Counted from the first letter of the stretch, positions 20,292 through 29,889 are shown. The stretch: 64,000 bases of DNA from Paracoccaceae bacterium (GCA_028874915.1 JAPPHA010000018.1:18313-82312); one strand, 5' to 3'. Made by a program: numbers and translations. The notes: a model not told the origin generated them from the letters alone.

Positions 20292-20684
20292 TCAGGCAAC
20301 ACCTAAAGCCGACTTGCGTTCTTCGAATGCGTCACGAATCATCGAAACGAGCCTTGGATTGTCGCACTCCTCAATCGAGCGGACCTTAATGTGTCTCATC
20401 TTAGCCCCCGTCCCTTCAAGCAGCTTGTCGGGATCCGAAATATCAACTCCTCGATAAAACCCGAGATTGACCCAATTTGTGTAAGGCAAAATATAGCAGC
20501 AGCCTTCGCTCATCTTTTTTGGTCCTGTACCAAAGGTCGCCGCCCGGTCGCCTAGCCGAACGACAATGCAAGCATCAGGGTCTACAGAAAGCAGGAGTTC
20601 CTTCAATCGGATCGTGACAGGCCGAAGCGGCTCCGGCGTCATTTCAATAATGTCATCGAACTCGCCAAATTTCCGATCCGACAT
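20292..20684 (-). CDS. DUF1801 domain protein
   Basis: A 130-residue protein resembling the DUF1801/YdhG-like family: an N-terminal helical region (ELLLSVDPDACIVVRLGDRA), a central CCYILPYTNWVNLGFYRGVD segment, and the DPDKLLEGTGAKMRHIKVRS ending typical of the group. The fold is known but the biochemical role is not established. The start at 20684 has an AGGA box at good spacing; the frame could extend to 20771. It lies between two fragments of a decayed Tn3-type transposase and may be cargo or a survivor of the insertion; that is inference. Confidence 0.7.
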   Translation of the reverse strand: MSDRKFGEFDDIIEMTPEPLRPVTIRLKELLLSVDPDACIVVRLGDRAATFGTGPKKMSEGCCYILPYTNWVNLGFYRGVDISDPDKLLEGTGAKMRHIKVRSIEECDNPRLVSMIRDAFEERKSALGVA

Positions 20685-20979
20685 AGGTCCATCCTGAAAT
20701 TGATCACTCCGTCCTGATTCCAGGTTACCATTGGAAGTCCAGTACACAATCACAGAAAAACCGTCATTCATGCACGGTGCAGAATTTGTAGATTTTGGCT
20801 CTCTACCCGAATTCGCCGCGCCATGAGCAAATTGCGGCTTTTGCTGAGGGGTATGTGGATCAATGTGTCTGCCGGTGTCGTTTCATGATGTCGAGTAAGG
20901 AGTTTGGTTTATCGGAACAAGGGAACATGAAGTCCCAAAAAGATCAGCCCTGATCTAAACCGCGATCTCTCACGCGCAT

Positions 20980-22018
20980 GATGGTTTGTCGGACACGCAG
21001 AACGCCGAGCCATCCGTTCGCTGTCGGACCGGGAGAGTTACAGCGCAACATTCGAGTGTCTGAAAACCGATCTGGATGCTGCCGGGAAGGATCAGTGCTG
21101 GCATGAGCTTCTGGAAAAGAGGTCCCAGTATCCGCAATACCGGCTCAACCCGATCCTGCGAACCGTTTCATTCGAGCACATTGACCGTGCCACTCGCCTG
21201 GGCGCGGACATCGATCATTGCAAGGCTGCCGACGGGATTTTTGGTGCGGATGCGCCGACAGGAATTCTCAGCGTTGATGAGCGATCGGTGTTGAACGACG
21301 CTGACGGAAAATTCCGGATCTCGCTCTACAAGGTGTTTCTGTTCCTGCATATCACCACCGCGATCAAATCCGGCGATCTGAACTTTGCCCGGTCCTACAG
21401 ATACCGCCCGATGGACGCCTATTTGATCAGCCCTGAACGCCGGAACGGGGAGAAGTCCCGCCTGCTTGAACGGGCGGACTGACCGAATTCGCTGATTCTG
21501 AAGCGGTTCTGCCGGCACTCAATGATGCGCTGACCAGGCAACATCTGCGCACCAATGCCAATGCGTCGGCCAATCCACACCTGAAGACCCGCGCTAATGG
21601 CAGCTTTCATATCGCAGCCCCCGGTGTCGGCTCCGAGGCGAAAAATCCGTTTGAAGATCTGTTCCCAAGCCAGCACGATGTGCCGCTGGCTCAGATTTTG
21701 GAGACGGTCAACAACTGGTGCGGCATGCTCGGCGCTTTTGAGCACTGGCAGCAAACCCGCGCCCAACTCACCGCATCCCGCCCCGTGCCCCTGGCTGGCA
21801 TCATGGCGCGGGCCCGTTGCATCGGCGTGCGCAGGTTGGCCCGCATTTCGTCACGGGTCTGAAAGCGAACTGGAACACGCCGTCAACTGGCGTTTCTCCC
21901 TTGAGAACATCCGCACGGCGAATGACATCGTGATCAAGGCGACGGACGGGAAGAAACTGCCTGACCTTTACCGCCGCGACCCTGGAGAACTCCACACCGC
22001 CGGCGACGGACAGACCGC
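20980..22018 (+). pseudogene. Remnant of a Tn3-family transposase, N-terminal and central part
   Basis: Three reading frames joined by frameshifts give a continuous Tn3-type TnpA. The first contains KVFLFLHITTAIKSGDLNFA and then RSYRYRPMDAYL (to a stop near 21482). The second contains NPFEDLFPSQHDVPLAQILE and TVNNWCGMLGAFEHWQQTR (to about 21862). The third contains ELEHAVNWRFSLENIRTAND and KLPDLYRRDPGELHTAGDGQ. Similarity ends abruptly near 22018. At least two frameshifts plus truncation make it inactive. Terminal inverted repeats were not identified. Confidence 0.75.
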
Positions 22019-22039
22019 GGCGAAAACCAGCTGGCCAGC

Positions 22040-22627
22040 CTCATTCCCTGTGGGACTTCATATGCCTTTGTGCAGAGGAACCCAATCTTGGAACATGCCG
22101 CAACCCTCCCGGATGCAATGCCGTGCTCGTCTCGCCGACTGCGTCTGGGTTCAGACTGTGTGTACTGGACTCACATTGCGTTCGGGAGTGACTTGCACAA
22201 CCGTCTCGGCATTGCCGGGGCTCCCGACGTGCCTGGGCTTGCCGAACTCATCAGACAGCGCGCCCACGCCTGACGTCGGGGCGGGGGCCGTGACCAGCCG
22301 TCCCCTCCCATCCACGAATTCGACGTCCTGTCACCGGACGCAATGACAGGCATTACTGATGCCGACTATGGGGTGCCGCTGATCAAAACCGGGCATTCAC
22401 CATCGTAATTCTTCCGGCTTACTGCCCCAACAACGAAAAGTCCGCAGATTCCGGACTCACGGCCAAAGTTCGTGTCGGCGCCGAACGGCATTTCACAGGC
22501 TTCGAGCTACTGTTGGCAGAGACCGGTATTGTGCACACAGATGTTGCGATCGAGATCGGCGCCCGTTGGACCGGTGAATTCCACTGTATCCGACCGGTCG
22601 TTCGCGACTCGAAAGAATTACCTGCGC
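22040..22627 (+). pseudogene. Possible decayed coding sequence of unknown family
   Basis: Pieces in different plus-strand frames look protein-like and are consecutive: PDVPGLAELIRQRAH near 22230, IHEFDVLSPDAMTGITDADY near 22310, and then a run including VGAERHFTGFELLLAETGIV and VAIEIGARWTGEFHCIRPVV up to about 22610. Frameshifts or stops separate them. I do not recognise the family. It follows directly after the transposase remnant and may have been part of the same element or a gene interrupted by it. The right end meets the convergent cysE gene. Confidence 0.35.
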
Positions 22628-23437
22628 TCAGCACTGTTCCCGCAGGAGTTGATCCATGGTTTTCGACGGCTGATCGCAGTCGGTATCTCCTACGATTCTC
22701 GCCGGGACACCAGCCACGGTTTTCCGGGGCGGGACGTCCCGGAGCACGACCGACCCGGCGGCGATGCGGCTGCAGAAATGGACGCGGATGTTTCCCAAGA
22801 CCTTGGCGCCAGCGCCGATGAGTACGCCATTTTCGATCTTCGGATGGCGATCACCGTCGGTCTTTCCGGTTCCTCCGAGGGTGACCGAATGCAGCATGGA
22901 CACGTTGTCGCCCACAGCCGCTGTTTCTCCAATGACGATCGAGTGGGCATGATCGATCATGATTCCCTGGCCCATCTTCGCGCCGGGATGAATGTCTACG
23001 CCGAACACTTCCGAGATCCGCATCTGAAAGTAGTAGGCCAGTTCCCTTCGGCCGTTCTCCCAGAGCCAGCGACCGATCCGATATCCCTGAAGCGCCTGGT
23101 ATCCCTTGAAGAACAGAATCGGCTGAACAAAAAAGTTGCATGCCGGATCCCGATCAAACACCGCAACCAAGTCGGCCCGTGCCGCCTGACCGATCGCCGG
23201 GTTCGCCGCATAAGCTTCCTTGGCGAGTCCGTAAAGGATCTGGGCCGGCATGTCGTTCGACGCGAGTTTCAGCGAGATCCGATAGCTCAGGCTCTCCTCC
23301 AATGAATCGTGGTGAAGAACACTCGCGTGCACGGTGCCTCCAAGGATTGGCTCGCGTTGGACGATGTCCTCGGCTTCGTTCCGGACCCGGTCCCAGACCG
23401 GATCGAGATTGGTTATGCTGGTTTTCCGTTTCGCCAC
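22628..23437 (-). CDS. cysE: Serine O-acetyltransferase
   Basis: A 269-residue serine acetyltransferase making O-acetylserine from serine and acetyl-CoA, the first step of cysteine synthesis. The N-terminal helical domain (WDRVRNEAEDIVQREPILGG) is followed by the left-handed beta-helix with DIHPGAKMGQGIMIDHAHSI, the catalytic region up to LHSVTLGGTGKTDGDRHPKI, and the hexapeptide ending AAGSVVLRDVPPRKTVAGVPA. The GTG at 23437 has a GGAG box and gives a normal N-terminus; an in-frame start at 23485 adds 16 residues. The C-terminal tail normally contacts cysteine synthase. No cysK lies nearby. Confidence 0.93.
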   Translation of the reverse strand: MAKRKTSITNLDPVWDRVRNEAEDIVQREPILGGTVHASVLHHDSLEESLSYRISLKLASNDMPAQILYGLAKEAYAANPAIGQAARADLVAVFDRDPACNFFVQPILFFKGYQALQGYRIGRWLWENGRRELAYYFQMRISEVFGVDIHPGAKMGQGIMIDHAHSIVIGETAAVGDNVSMLHSVTLGGTGKTDGDRHPKIENGVLIGAGAKVLGNIRVHFCSRIAAGSVVLRDVPPRKTVAGVPARIVGDTDCDQPSKTMDQLLREQC

Positions 23438-23722
23438 TGTCCTGCTCCACCCGTCGATCTGGCCGCAATCTCCAGGCCCGCACATGGGCCCGTGTCTGTT
23501 TTGATTTCAGGATAACACGCCTGACAAACCGATGTCGAATGTTCTCAATTGAATTCGGTCGGACCGGCAGAAAGCGTCAAGGAAATGTGTGGGCGGTGTG
23601 ACCGCCCTGCATGGATCAAGAACGAAAAACGCCCCGGGGAACTTGCAGGTCAATCACTGGCCATTCCTCGCAAGGCAGTGGGAGCGGAATGGCCGGGGCC
23701 CGGCAGCCAATGGTGAAACCAC

Positions 23723-24709
23723 CTATTGGTCTTGGCGTTCTCTTTCCATCCTTCGCCAACGAGCCACGTTGCGGTTGTGCTCGGCCAGTGTCGCGGAAAA
23801 GACATGTCCGCCGGTGCCGTCGGCGACAAAGAACATGTTGTCGGAGTCGGCTGGACGAAGTGTTGCCTCAATGGATGCCCGCCCCGGGTTGGCAATCGGC
23901 GTCGGCGGCAGCCCGGAGATGATGTAGGTATTGTAAGGCGTGTCACTCGCCAGTTCGCTCTCGCGCAGACCGCGTCCGAGGCTGGACTGACCGCCGGTCA
24001 GTCCATAGATGACCGTCGGGTCGCTTTGCAGTTTCCAGCCGCGACGAAGGCGATTGACGAAGACAGCCGCGACCTCCGACCGTTCGGATTCGACCCCGGT
24101 CTCCCGCTCGACGATCGACGCGAGAATCAGTGCCTCCTCTGGAGAATCCAGTGGGAGGTTCGCCGCCCGCCCCTCCCATGCATCTTCCAGAATTGCGGAC
24201 TGCGCCATCCGCATGCGATCGATCACCGACTGCCGAGAATCTCCCTTCGACACGGCATAGGTGTCCGGCGCAAGAGACCCTTCGGCCGGGGACTCGGTGA
24301 CCTCCCCTGTCAACTCATCCACGTCGGCAATTCGGGCGAGAACCTGATGAACCGTGAAGCCCTCCGGAACAGTCACCCAGTAAAACACGCCCCGGCCGGA
24401 CGTCAGCCGTTCGAGAACCGCCTTCATCGTTGAACGGGCCGCCAGAGGGTATTCGCCGTATTTCAGCGCCTCCTCCAGGCGCAGGAAACGGGCACCGATT
24501 CGGAAGACGGCAGCGTTGGAAATGATTCCGTCCGATTCCAGGCGATCGGCGACGGCATACAGGGATTCGCCCTTTTCGATGATGAAGACGCTATCGGCTG
24601 CCAGCGGGCCGGATCGATGAAATTCGTGGCGACCCCATGCGAGAACGCCAGCAACAAGTACCAGCGCCAGTATGACGAGATTGAAAGCATTCGAGGCCAC
24701 ATGACGCAT
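23723..24709 (-). CDS. mltG: Endolytic murein transglycosylase MltG
   Basis: A 328-residue inner-membrane protein of the MltG (YceG) family, which cleaves nascent glycan strands and probably sets their length. One N-terminal membrane segment (residues about 9-25, FNLVILALVLVAGVLAW) is followed by a LysM-like region (FIIEKGESLYAVADRLES) and the catalytic domain, with the essential glutamate in ILASIVERETGV and the conserved SDPTVIYGL and NTYIISGLPPTPIANPG segments. It begins eight bases after fabF, with which it forms the usual alphaproteobacterial fabF-mltG pair. Confidence 0.93.
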   Translation of the reverse strand: MRHVASNAFNLVILALVLVAGVLAWGRHEFHRSGPLAADSVFIIEKGESLYAVADRLESDGIISNAAVFRIGARFLRLEEALKYGEYPLAARSTMKAVLERLTSGRGVFYWVTVPEGFTVHQVLARIADVDELTGEVTESPAEGSLAPDTYAVSKGDSRQSVIDRMRMAQSAILEDAWEGRAANLPLDSPEEALILASIVERETGVESERSEVAAVFVNRLRRGWKLQSDPTVIYGLTGGQSSLGRGLRESELASDTPYNTYIISGLPPTPIANPGRASIEATLRPADSDNMFFVADGTGGHVFSATLAEHNRNVARWRRMERERQDQ

Positions 24710-24717
24710 GGTCGCGG

Positions 24718-25980
24718 TCAGTCTTCGTCGGCTCCGGCAATCAGCGAGACATTGGTTCCGCCGAAGCCGAATGAATTCGACAGGACGATCCGAATGTCCC
24801 TTTCAACCGCGTGGTTCGGAGCGAGGTCGATCTCGGAATCTATCTCGGGCGTGTCCAGATTGAGGGTCGGTGGCGCAGTCTGGTCACGAATTGCGAGCAC
24901 GCAAAAAATAAACTCGACGGCACCTGCGGCACCAAGAAGGTGCCCGATCGACGACTTGGTCGAGGACATCGTGACGTTTCGTGCAGACGGCCCCAGCAGA
25001 TGGGCCACCGTGTCCAATTCGATCGTATCCGCCATCGTCGATGTCCCATGGGCGTTTATGTAGTCGACGTCCGACGGATCCAATGCAGCCCGCCTGAGTG
25101 CCGCCGACATCGAACGAAAGCCGCCGTTGCCGTCTTCGGGCGGCGCGGTGACGTGATGGGCATCACCCGAGAGTCCGAACCCGAGGACCTCGGCCAGGAT
25201 TGGCGCCCCCCTTGCCCGGGCATGGTCCCGTTCCTCGAGAACAACCACACCGGATCCTTCGCCCATGACAAATCCGTCACGATCAACATCCCAGGGCCGA
25301 GAAGCCCGCGCCGGGTCATGCGCCCAAGCCGTCGACAATGCCCGGCAAGCATTGAATCCTGCAATTCCGAGTTCGGTGATCGGACTCTCCGCCCCCCCGG
25401 CGACCATGACGTCCGCATCGTCCATCATGATCAGGCGGGCAGCATCGGCGATGGCATGGGCTCCGGTCGAACAGGCCGTCACCACAGAATGGTTGGGTCC
25501 CCGGAATCCGTAACGGATGGAGACCTGGCCCGATGCCAGGTTGATCAGCGCGCCCGGGATGAAGAACGGTGATATCCGCCGTGCCCCACGGTCGCGAAGC
25601 ACGGCCGCAGAATTGGCAATCGATTCCAGCCCGCCGATACCGGAGCCGATCATTACGCCGGTGCGATCCCGACTTTCCTGATCTTCCGGCGTCCAACCCG
25701 CTTCCGCGATCGCCTGGTCTGCCGCTGCCATCGCATAGAGGATGAACCGATCCACCTTGCGGCTCTCTTTGGGCGCCATCCAGTCGTCGGCATTGAAACT
25801 CCCGTCCGACCCGTCGCCACAAGGGACTTCACAGGCGTATCCGGTTGTCAGTTTCGACGCGTCAAAACGGGAAATGGCTGCAGCCCCGGACTCACCGGCC
25901 AGCATTCGATTCCAGGTCGTGTCCACGCCACAACCCAAGGGCGACACCATCCCCAATCCTGTCACAACGACCCGTCGCAT
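24718..25980 (-). CDS. fabF: 3-oxoacyl-ACP synthase II
   Basis: A 420-residue condensing enzyme that elongates acyl chains from malonyl-ACP in the cytoplasm. The N-terminus RRVVVTGLGMVSPLGCGV is typical. The catalytic cysteine is in VVTACSTGAHAIADAARL, and the two histidines are in YINAHGTSTMADTIE and STKSSIGHLLGAAGAVE. The ATG at 25980 is preceded by a GGGAG box; the upstream in-frame extension to 26043 is not supported. It belongs to the minus-strand run fabD, fabG, acpP, fabF, mltG, although a HisA-like gene and about 195 spacer bases separate it from acpP. Confidence 0.95.
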   Translation of the reverse strand: MRRVVVTGLGMVSPLGCGVDTTWNRMLAGESGAAAISRFDASKLTTGYACEVPCGDGSDGSFNADDWMAPKESRKVDRFILYAMAAADQAIAEAGWTPEDQESRDRTGVMIGSGIGGLESIANSAAVLRDRGARRISPFFIPGALINLASGQVSIRYGFRGPNHSVVTACSTGAHAIADAARLIMMDDADVMVAGGAESPITELGIAGFNACRALSTAWAHDPARASRPWDVDRDGFVMGEGSGVVVLEERDHARARGAPILAEVLGFGLSGDAHHVTAPPEDGNGGFRSMSAALRRAALDPSDVDYINAHGTSTMADTIELDTVAHLLGPSARNVTMSSTKSSIGHLLGAAGAVEFIFCVLAIRDQTAPPTLNLDTPEIDSEIDLAPNHAVERDIRIVLSNSFGFGGTNVSLIAGADED

Positions 25981-26175
25981 GCGCGCTCCCGAATGCCCCG
26001 AATTCAACCTGCAGTTTCTACCGGCATGCCCCCTTTGGAACAAGCACCGGTTACTGGAGGGGTGATTCCCGAAACTGAAAACGGAGTGAAAAGAGGGGGC
26101 CGTTCACCGGTTTCTCGTACGCCCATTACCGGATTGAAAGGTCAGGTCTTGCCGGCCAATGTTGCCGGTTACCGG

Positions 26176-26919
26176 TCACAGGAAATCGGCGACCTTTTCC
26201 GGTCTCGGAGTCGCCACGTCCAGCGCTTCGGCCAGGTCGACCTGTCTGTTGAACAGTGCCCGGCCGACGATGGCACCGTGGATGGTCCCGATATACTTGA
26301 GCGTTGATATGTCGTCGAGGCTGCGGACAAGGCCACTGGCAATCACCGGGGTCTTTGTGGCTGCCGCGACCGACGCGACGTCCGACATGGCGAGGTCCGT
26401 TTCCTCGGCCTCGACACCCACATCGGTAAACAGGATGGCCGAAAGCGGTGTCCTGTCAAATGCCCGAACAAAATCCAGAACATCGAACATGCTGGTCTTG
26501 CGCCAGCCGTCCGTCAAAACCTTGCCCTTGTAGGCATCGACCGCCAGCACGATCTGGTCGGGATAGAGCCGGCCGGCCCGTTTGACCAAATCCGGCGTCC
26601 TGACCGCTGCGGTCCCGATGACAATTCTCCCAGCCCCGATTTCGACGCCTTCGTACACCGCTTCCGCGCTGCGAAAACCGCCGGCAAGCTGGACAGGTAT
26701 CCCGGCCTGACGAATAATCTCGATCACGAGTTCCCGGTTGCGGTCGTCGCCGTCGACGGCGTCGAGATCTGTGACATGCATCCATTCCGCCCCAGTACGG
26801 GCGAATTCGCGCGCCTTCTCGACCGGGTCGACGTGCCAGATCAGAGGATCGTCCATGCGCCCGCGCCTCAAACTGACACAAAGGCCGTTCTTGAGTTCGA
26901 TCGCGGGAAAGATGACCAT
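26176..26919 (-). CDS. HisA paralogue (phosphoribosyl isomerase-like TIM barrel)
   Basis: A 247-residue TIM-barrel protein of the HisA/HisF family. HisA isomerises the ProFAR intermediate of histidine synthesis. The first strand reads MVIFPAIELKNGLCVSL, where classical HisA has an aspartate in place of the glutamate of AIEL. The second acidic position is kept in VLAVDAYKGKV. Phosphate-binding glycines appear in QLAGGFRS and in AGRIVIGTAA. No other his genes are nearby; it sits among fatty acid synthesis genes. As I recall, marine alphaproteobacteria carry a similar second HisA-like protein in addition to the his operon enzyme, so this may be that paralogue rather than the biosynthetic HisA. 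Its true reaction is uncertain. Confidence 0.7.
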   Translation of the reverse strand: MVIFPAIELKNGLCVSLRRGRMDDPLIWHVDPVEKAREFARTGAEWMHVTDLDAVDGDDRNRELVIEIIRQAGIPVQLAGGFRSAEAVYEGVEIGAGRIVIGTAAVRTPDLVKRAGRLYPDQIVLAVDAYKGKVLTDGWRKTSMFDVLDFVRAFDRTPLSAILFTDVGVEAEETDLAMSDVASVAAATKTPVIASGLVRSLDDISTLKYIGTIHGAIVGRALFNRQVDLAEALDVATPRPEKVADFL

Positions 26920-27321
26920 GGATTCGATCTCCGTCTTCTGATGGCGCATCCGGCGGCGTGGGAAACCTAGTCCTGAACCCAACCACGGTCCGTGAACCTG
27001 CCGGTGGCGGTACCGTCGGGGCCATTCAACCGCAAAGTCGGCAATCTGTCAAAATTTCTGCCGAACCGGGCGCCGTGCCGGGCCTGATCACGCATCGGCC
27101 CCAGACCTCAACGCATCCAGAGGAATGGAGCGGTCAGACACCGGCTGTTTCCGAATCAAACCTGCTAACCGGGGCGCGGTTTTGTGTGAAACGGTCGCCC
27201 GGCGGGTCTCGATCGAACCAGGGCTACCCGTCGTCGCGTGCTGCCGGGACCGGATCTATACAGTTGGTTAAGGCGAATTCAATAGCGACAACAACAGGAC
27301 GATTCGTGAGACTCCGCGACA
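26920..27321. other. Gene-free spacer between acpP and the HisA-like gene
   Basis: About 400 bases with one plus-strand open frame of unremarkable composition and no recognisable domain. I see no RNA gene. The acpP terminator and the promoter of the HisA-like gene should lie here, but neither could be assigned by eye. Confidence 0.4.
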
Positions 27322-27558
27322 TTAACTCACGGCATTCTCAATGAATTTCACCGCGTCATCGAATGTCTGGATGGTTTCCGCGGCGTCGTCAGGTATCTCA
27401 ATCCCGAATTCTTCTTCGAAGGCCATCACCAGTTCGACGGTATCGAGGCTGTCGGCGCCCAAATCGTCGATGAAAGACGCCGCTTCAGTCACCTTGTCTT
27501 CATCCACGCTAAGTTGTTCGACGACAATCTTCTTCACGCGATCCGATACGTCGCTCAT
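27322..27558 (-). CDS. acpP: Acyl carrier protein
   Basis: A 78-residue acidic acyl carrier protein. The phosphopantetheine-attachment serine lies in [20 protein letters not shown], and the protein ends with [13 protein letters not shown]. It carries growing acyl chains for fatty acid synthesis. The ATG at 27558 is the standard start ([16 protein letters not shown]); the longer frame from 27615 adds unrelated residues. It lies downstream of fabG and upstream of the HisA-like gene and fabF. A second, divergent acyl carrier protein is encoded at 53.5 kb. Confidence 0.97.
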   Translation of the reverse strand: MSDVSDRVKKIVVEQLSVDEDKVTEAASFIDDLGADSLDTVELVMAFEEEFGIEIPDDAAETIQTFDDAVKFIENAVS

Positions 27559-27749
27559 GGTGCATGTCCTCTCCGTAACTCGGGTAACACCCGGATTGAC
27601 CCGTTGTCGGCGCATCGCCGGTGTCTGCCAGGCCTTTCCGGACCGGCATCCGATGGCCTATACCATACGGTGGCCCAATGGCAATCGGGTTTGCCGCCGG
27701 TTTCGCCGATCCCGGCGACCCGGAATCGGCAACGACTGACACCCATTGT

Positions 27750-28493
27750 TCAGACCATCAACATGCCACCATTTACATGAAGCGTCTGACCCGTCACATA
27801 GGCGGCTTCGTCGCTGGCCAGGTACCGAACCGCTGCCGCCACATCCTCTGTTGAGCCGAACCGGCCTGCTGGAATGGCCGCCCTGGATTTCTCGACCACG
27901 GTCTCGGGCAACCCTTCTGTCATGGCCGTATCAATGAAGCCCGGTGCCACGCAATTTGCCGTCACACCGCGGCTTGCCGTTTCCTGGGCGACCGACTTGG
28001 TCATGGCGATCATGCCGGCCTTCGACGCTGCATAATTCGCCTGTCCGGCGTTGCCGGTAATGCCAACAACTGACGCGATGTTGATGATTCGGCCCCATCT
28101 CTGTCTCATCATCGGTCGGATGGCCGCCTTCATCAAACGCATCGATGCGAGAAGGTTGACCTCGAGAATCCGGGTCCAATCGTCATCACCCATGCGCATG
28201 AAGAGGCCATCCCGCGTGATGGCGGCATTGTTGACAAGGATGTCAAGGGATCCGCCTGCGTCGATGGCCCGCTGCGGAAGTCGACCAGTTTCTTCCCGAT
28301 TCCCAAGATCGCAGGGCAGCACGGCGTTCCGGTCCACCAACTCGTCGGACAACGCCGCGAGGGCGTCGGTCCGGGTTCCCGACAAGACCACCGTGGCCCC
28401 CCCGGCATGCAGTGCCCGAGCGATCCCACCTCCGATTCCCCCCGACGCTCCGGTCACCAGGGCTACCTTTCCGGCCAGGCCAAACATACCCAT
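27750..28493 (-). CDS. fabG: 3-oxoacyl-ACP reductase
   Basis: A 247-residue short-chain dehydrogenase that reduces 3-oxoacyl-ACP with NADPH. Signatures are the cofactor loop in VALVTGASGGIGGGIARAL, the NNAAITRDGLFMRM segment characteristic of FabG, the catalytic serine in INIASVVGITGNAGQ, and the YAASKAGMIAMTKS motif with tyrosine and lysine. It lies between fabD and acpP, as expected for the fab cluster. The ATG at 28493 has a GGAG box; another ATG two codons later is also possible. The 160-base upstream in-frame extension is rejected. Confidence 0.95.
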   Translation of the reverse strand: MGMFGLAGKVALVTGASGGIGGGIARALHAGGATVVLSGTRTDALAALSDELVDRNAVLPCDLGNREETGRLPQRAIDAGGSLDILVNNAAITRDGLFMRMGDDDWTRILEVNLLASMRLMKAAIRPMMRQRWGRIINIASVVGITGNAGQANYAASKAGMIAMTKSVAQETASRGVTANCVAPGFIDTAMTEGLPETVVEKSRAAIPAGRFGSTEDVAAAVRYLASDEAAYVTGQTLHVNGGMLMV

Positions 28494-28725
28494 TTCCCAC
28501 TCCGTTTTCAGTTGGGCCTGACCCTGGATCGACTGCGGTCCCAGGGGTTCCGTAACGGCCCTGCTCCGAGACTCCCGTCGCGGCTCCACCTGCCGTTGAC
28601 GCCACCAGGACTCTGCGCCGACAGTATTAACGGCCTGGAATCCGGTCCAGGTCAAACCCGATCGAAGCCGCCTGCATCATCCGCCTTTCCTTGCGGTCGG
28701 TCCGGGAAATCAGGGGTTCATTGCT

Positions 28726-29703
28726 TCATTCCGTTCCGCTCCGACCGTGAACCGTCAGGACTTCGAGGGTTTCGGCCACATCCGTGACCGACTGTATCGC
28801 GCAGCTGGTCAGGTTCCTGTCGATCCGACGGATCATTCCCGACAGGGTGGCCCCGGGACCGAATTCGCAGACCCGACCGACACCCTCAGTGCGCATCCGC
28901 AGGATCGATTCCCGCCACCGAACCGGTGCCGTGACCTGATCGAGAAGCAATCGCCGGATGCACTCCGGATCGTCAACGGGCGCTGCCGTAACGTTGGCAA
29001 CGACCGGGACCCGCGGGACCCGAATCGGAACGTCGCGTAGTGCGGCTTCCATCCGCTCCGCAGCCGGTTTCATGAGGGCACAGTGGAATGGCGCCGACAC
29101 CGGCAGCATGACCGCCCGGCGGGCACCATGGTCCTGCGCCATCGCTGCCGCACGCTCCACGGCCGGTCGATGTCCAGAGACAACCACCTGTGTCGGATCA
29201 TTGTCATTCGCCACCTGGCAGACGAGATCACCGGCCGCGGCCGCGGCCAGCCGCCGAACCGACCCCAAGTCCGCCCCAAGGATGGCAGCCATGGCGCCTT
29301 CACCCGGCGGAACGGCGTCCTGCATTGCCTGGCCGCGAATTCGCAGAAGACGGGCGGTATCGGCCAAGGTCAGCGCTCCCATCGCGCACAAGGCCGAATA
29401 CTCTCCCAGCGAATGCCCGGCAACGAGATCAGGAAGCCAGTTCGGAAGGCCTTCGGCCTCCATGGCGGCCAAGGTTGCCATGGACGTCACCATGAGCGCC
29501 GGTTGAGCATTGGCGGTCAGCGTCAATGTTTCGATGTCCCCATCCCAGATCAACGCTGACAGCCGTTCGTCAAGCGCCTCGTCGACGGATTCGAAGACAG
29601 CCTTTGCCGCCGGCCACGCCTCGGCAATCGCCTTGCCCATTCCGACTTTCTGTGCGCCCTGCCCGGGAAACACGAATGCAGTTCTGCTCCCCTTGCCCGG
29701 CAT
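28726..29703 (-). CDS. fabD: Malonyl-CoA:ACP transacylase
   Basis: A 325-residue malonyltransferase that loads malonate on to acyl carrier protein. Seen are the N-terminal [20 protein letters not shown], the nucleophile serine in [18 protein letters not shown], the arginine in [20 protein letters not shown], and the histidine region [13 protein letters not shown]. The C-terminus is of normal length. It heads the minus-strand fab string. The rpsF operon diverges from its upstream side, with about 230 bases between. Confidence 0.95.
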   Translation of the reverse strand: MPGKGSRTAFVFPGQGAQKVGMGKAIAEAWPAAKAVFESVDEALDERLSALIWDGDIETLTLTANAQPALMVTSMATLAAMEAEGLPNWLPDLVAGHSLGEYSALCAMGALTLADTARLLRIRGQAMQDAVPPGEGAMAAILGADLGSVRRLAAAAAGDLVCQVANDNDPTQVVVSGHRPAVERAAAMAQDHGARRAVMLPVSAPFHCALMKPAAERMEAALRDVPIRVPRVPVVANVTAAPVDDPECIRRLLLDQVTAPVRWRESILRMRTEGVGRVCEFGPGATLSGMIRRIDRNLTSCAIQSVTDVAETLEVLTVHGRSGTE

Positions 29704-29858
29704 GGCCGTCTCCCTGCTAGACCGGATTTCCGGGTACGGTGCCCGAAGTCCGCATCGCGATTATACCGGCCCCGGCAGCCCGTCCAGCCCTTGCATTCCG
29801 CGTGCCGCGTAGGTAAAGGGACGCGCTTTCCGCGAAAATGCGGCGGAACGGCCTTTCG

Positions 29859-29889
29859 AATACGGGCGCGGAGGGGCTCGTTTCGTATT
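29859..29889 (+). promoter_or_regulatory. Candidate hairpin in the rpsF leader
   Basis: An AATACG/CGTATT stem encloses a GC-rich segment with a GAG/CTC inner pairing, about 50 bases before the rpsF start. Ribosomal protein S6:S18 complexes are known to bind structured leaders of rpsF operons in many bacteria, so this could be the autoregulatory site. The assignment rests on position and on pairing found by eye. Confidence 0.3.
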
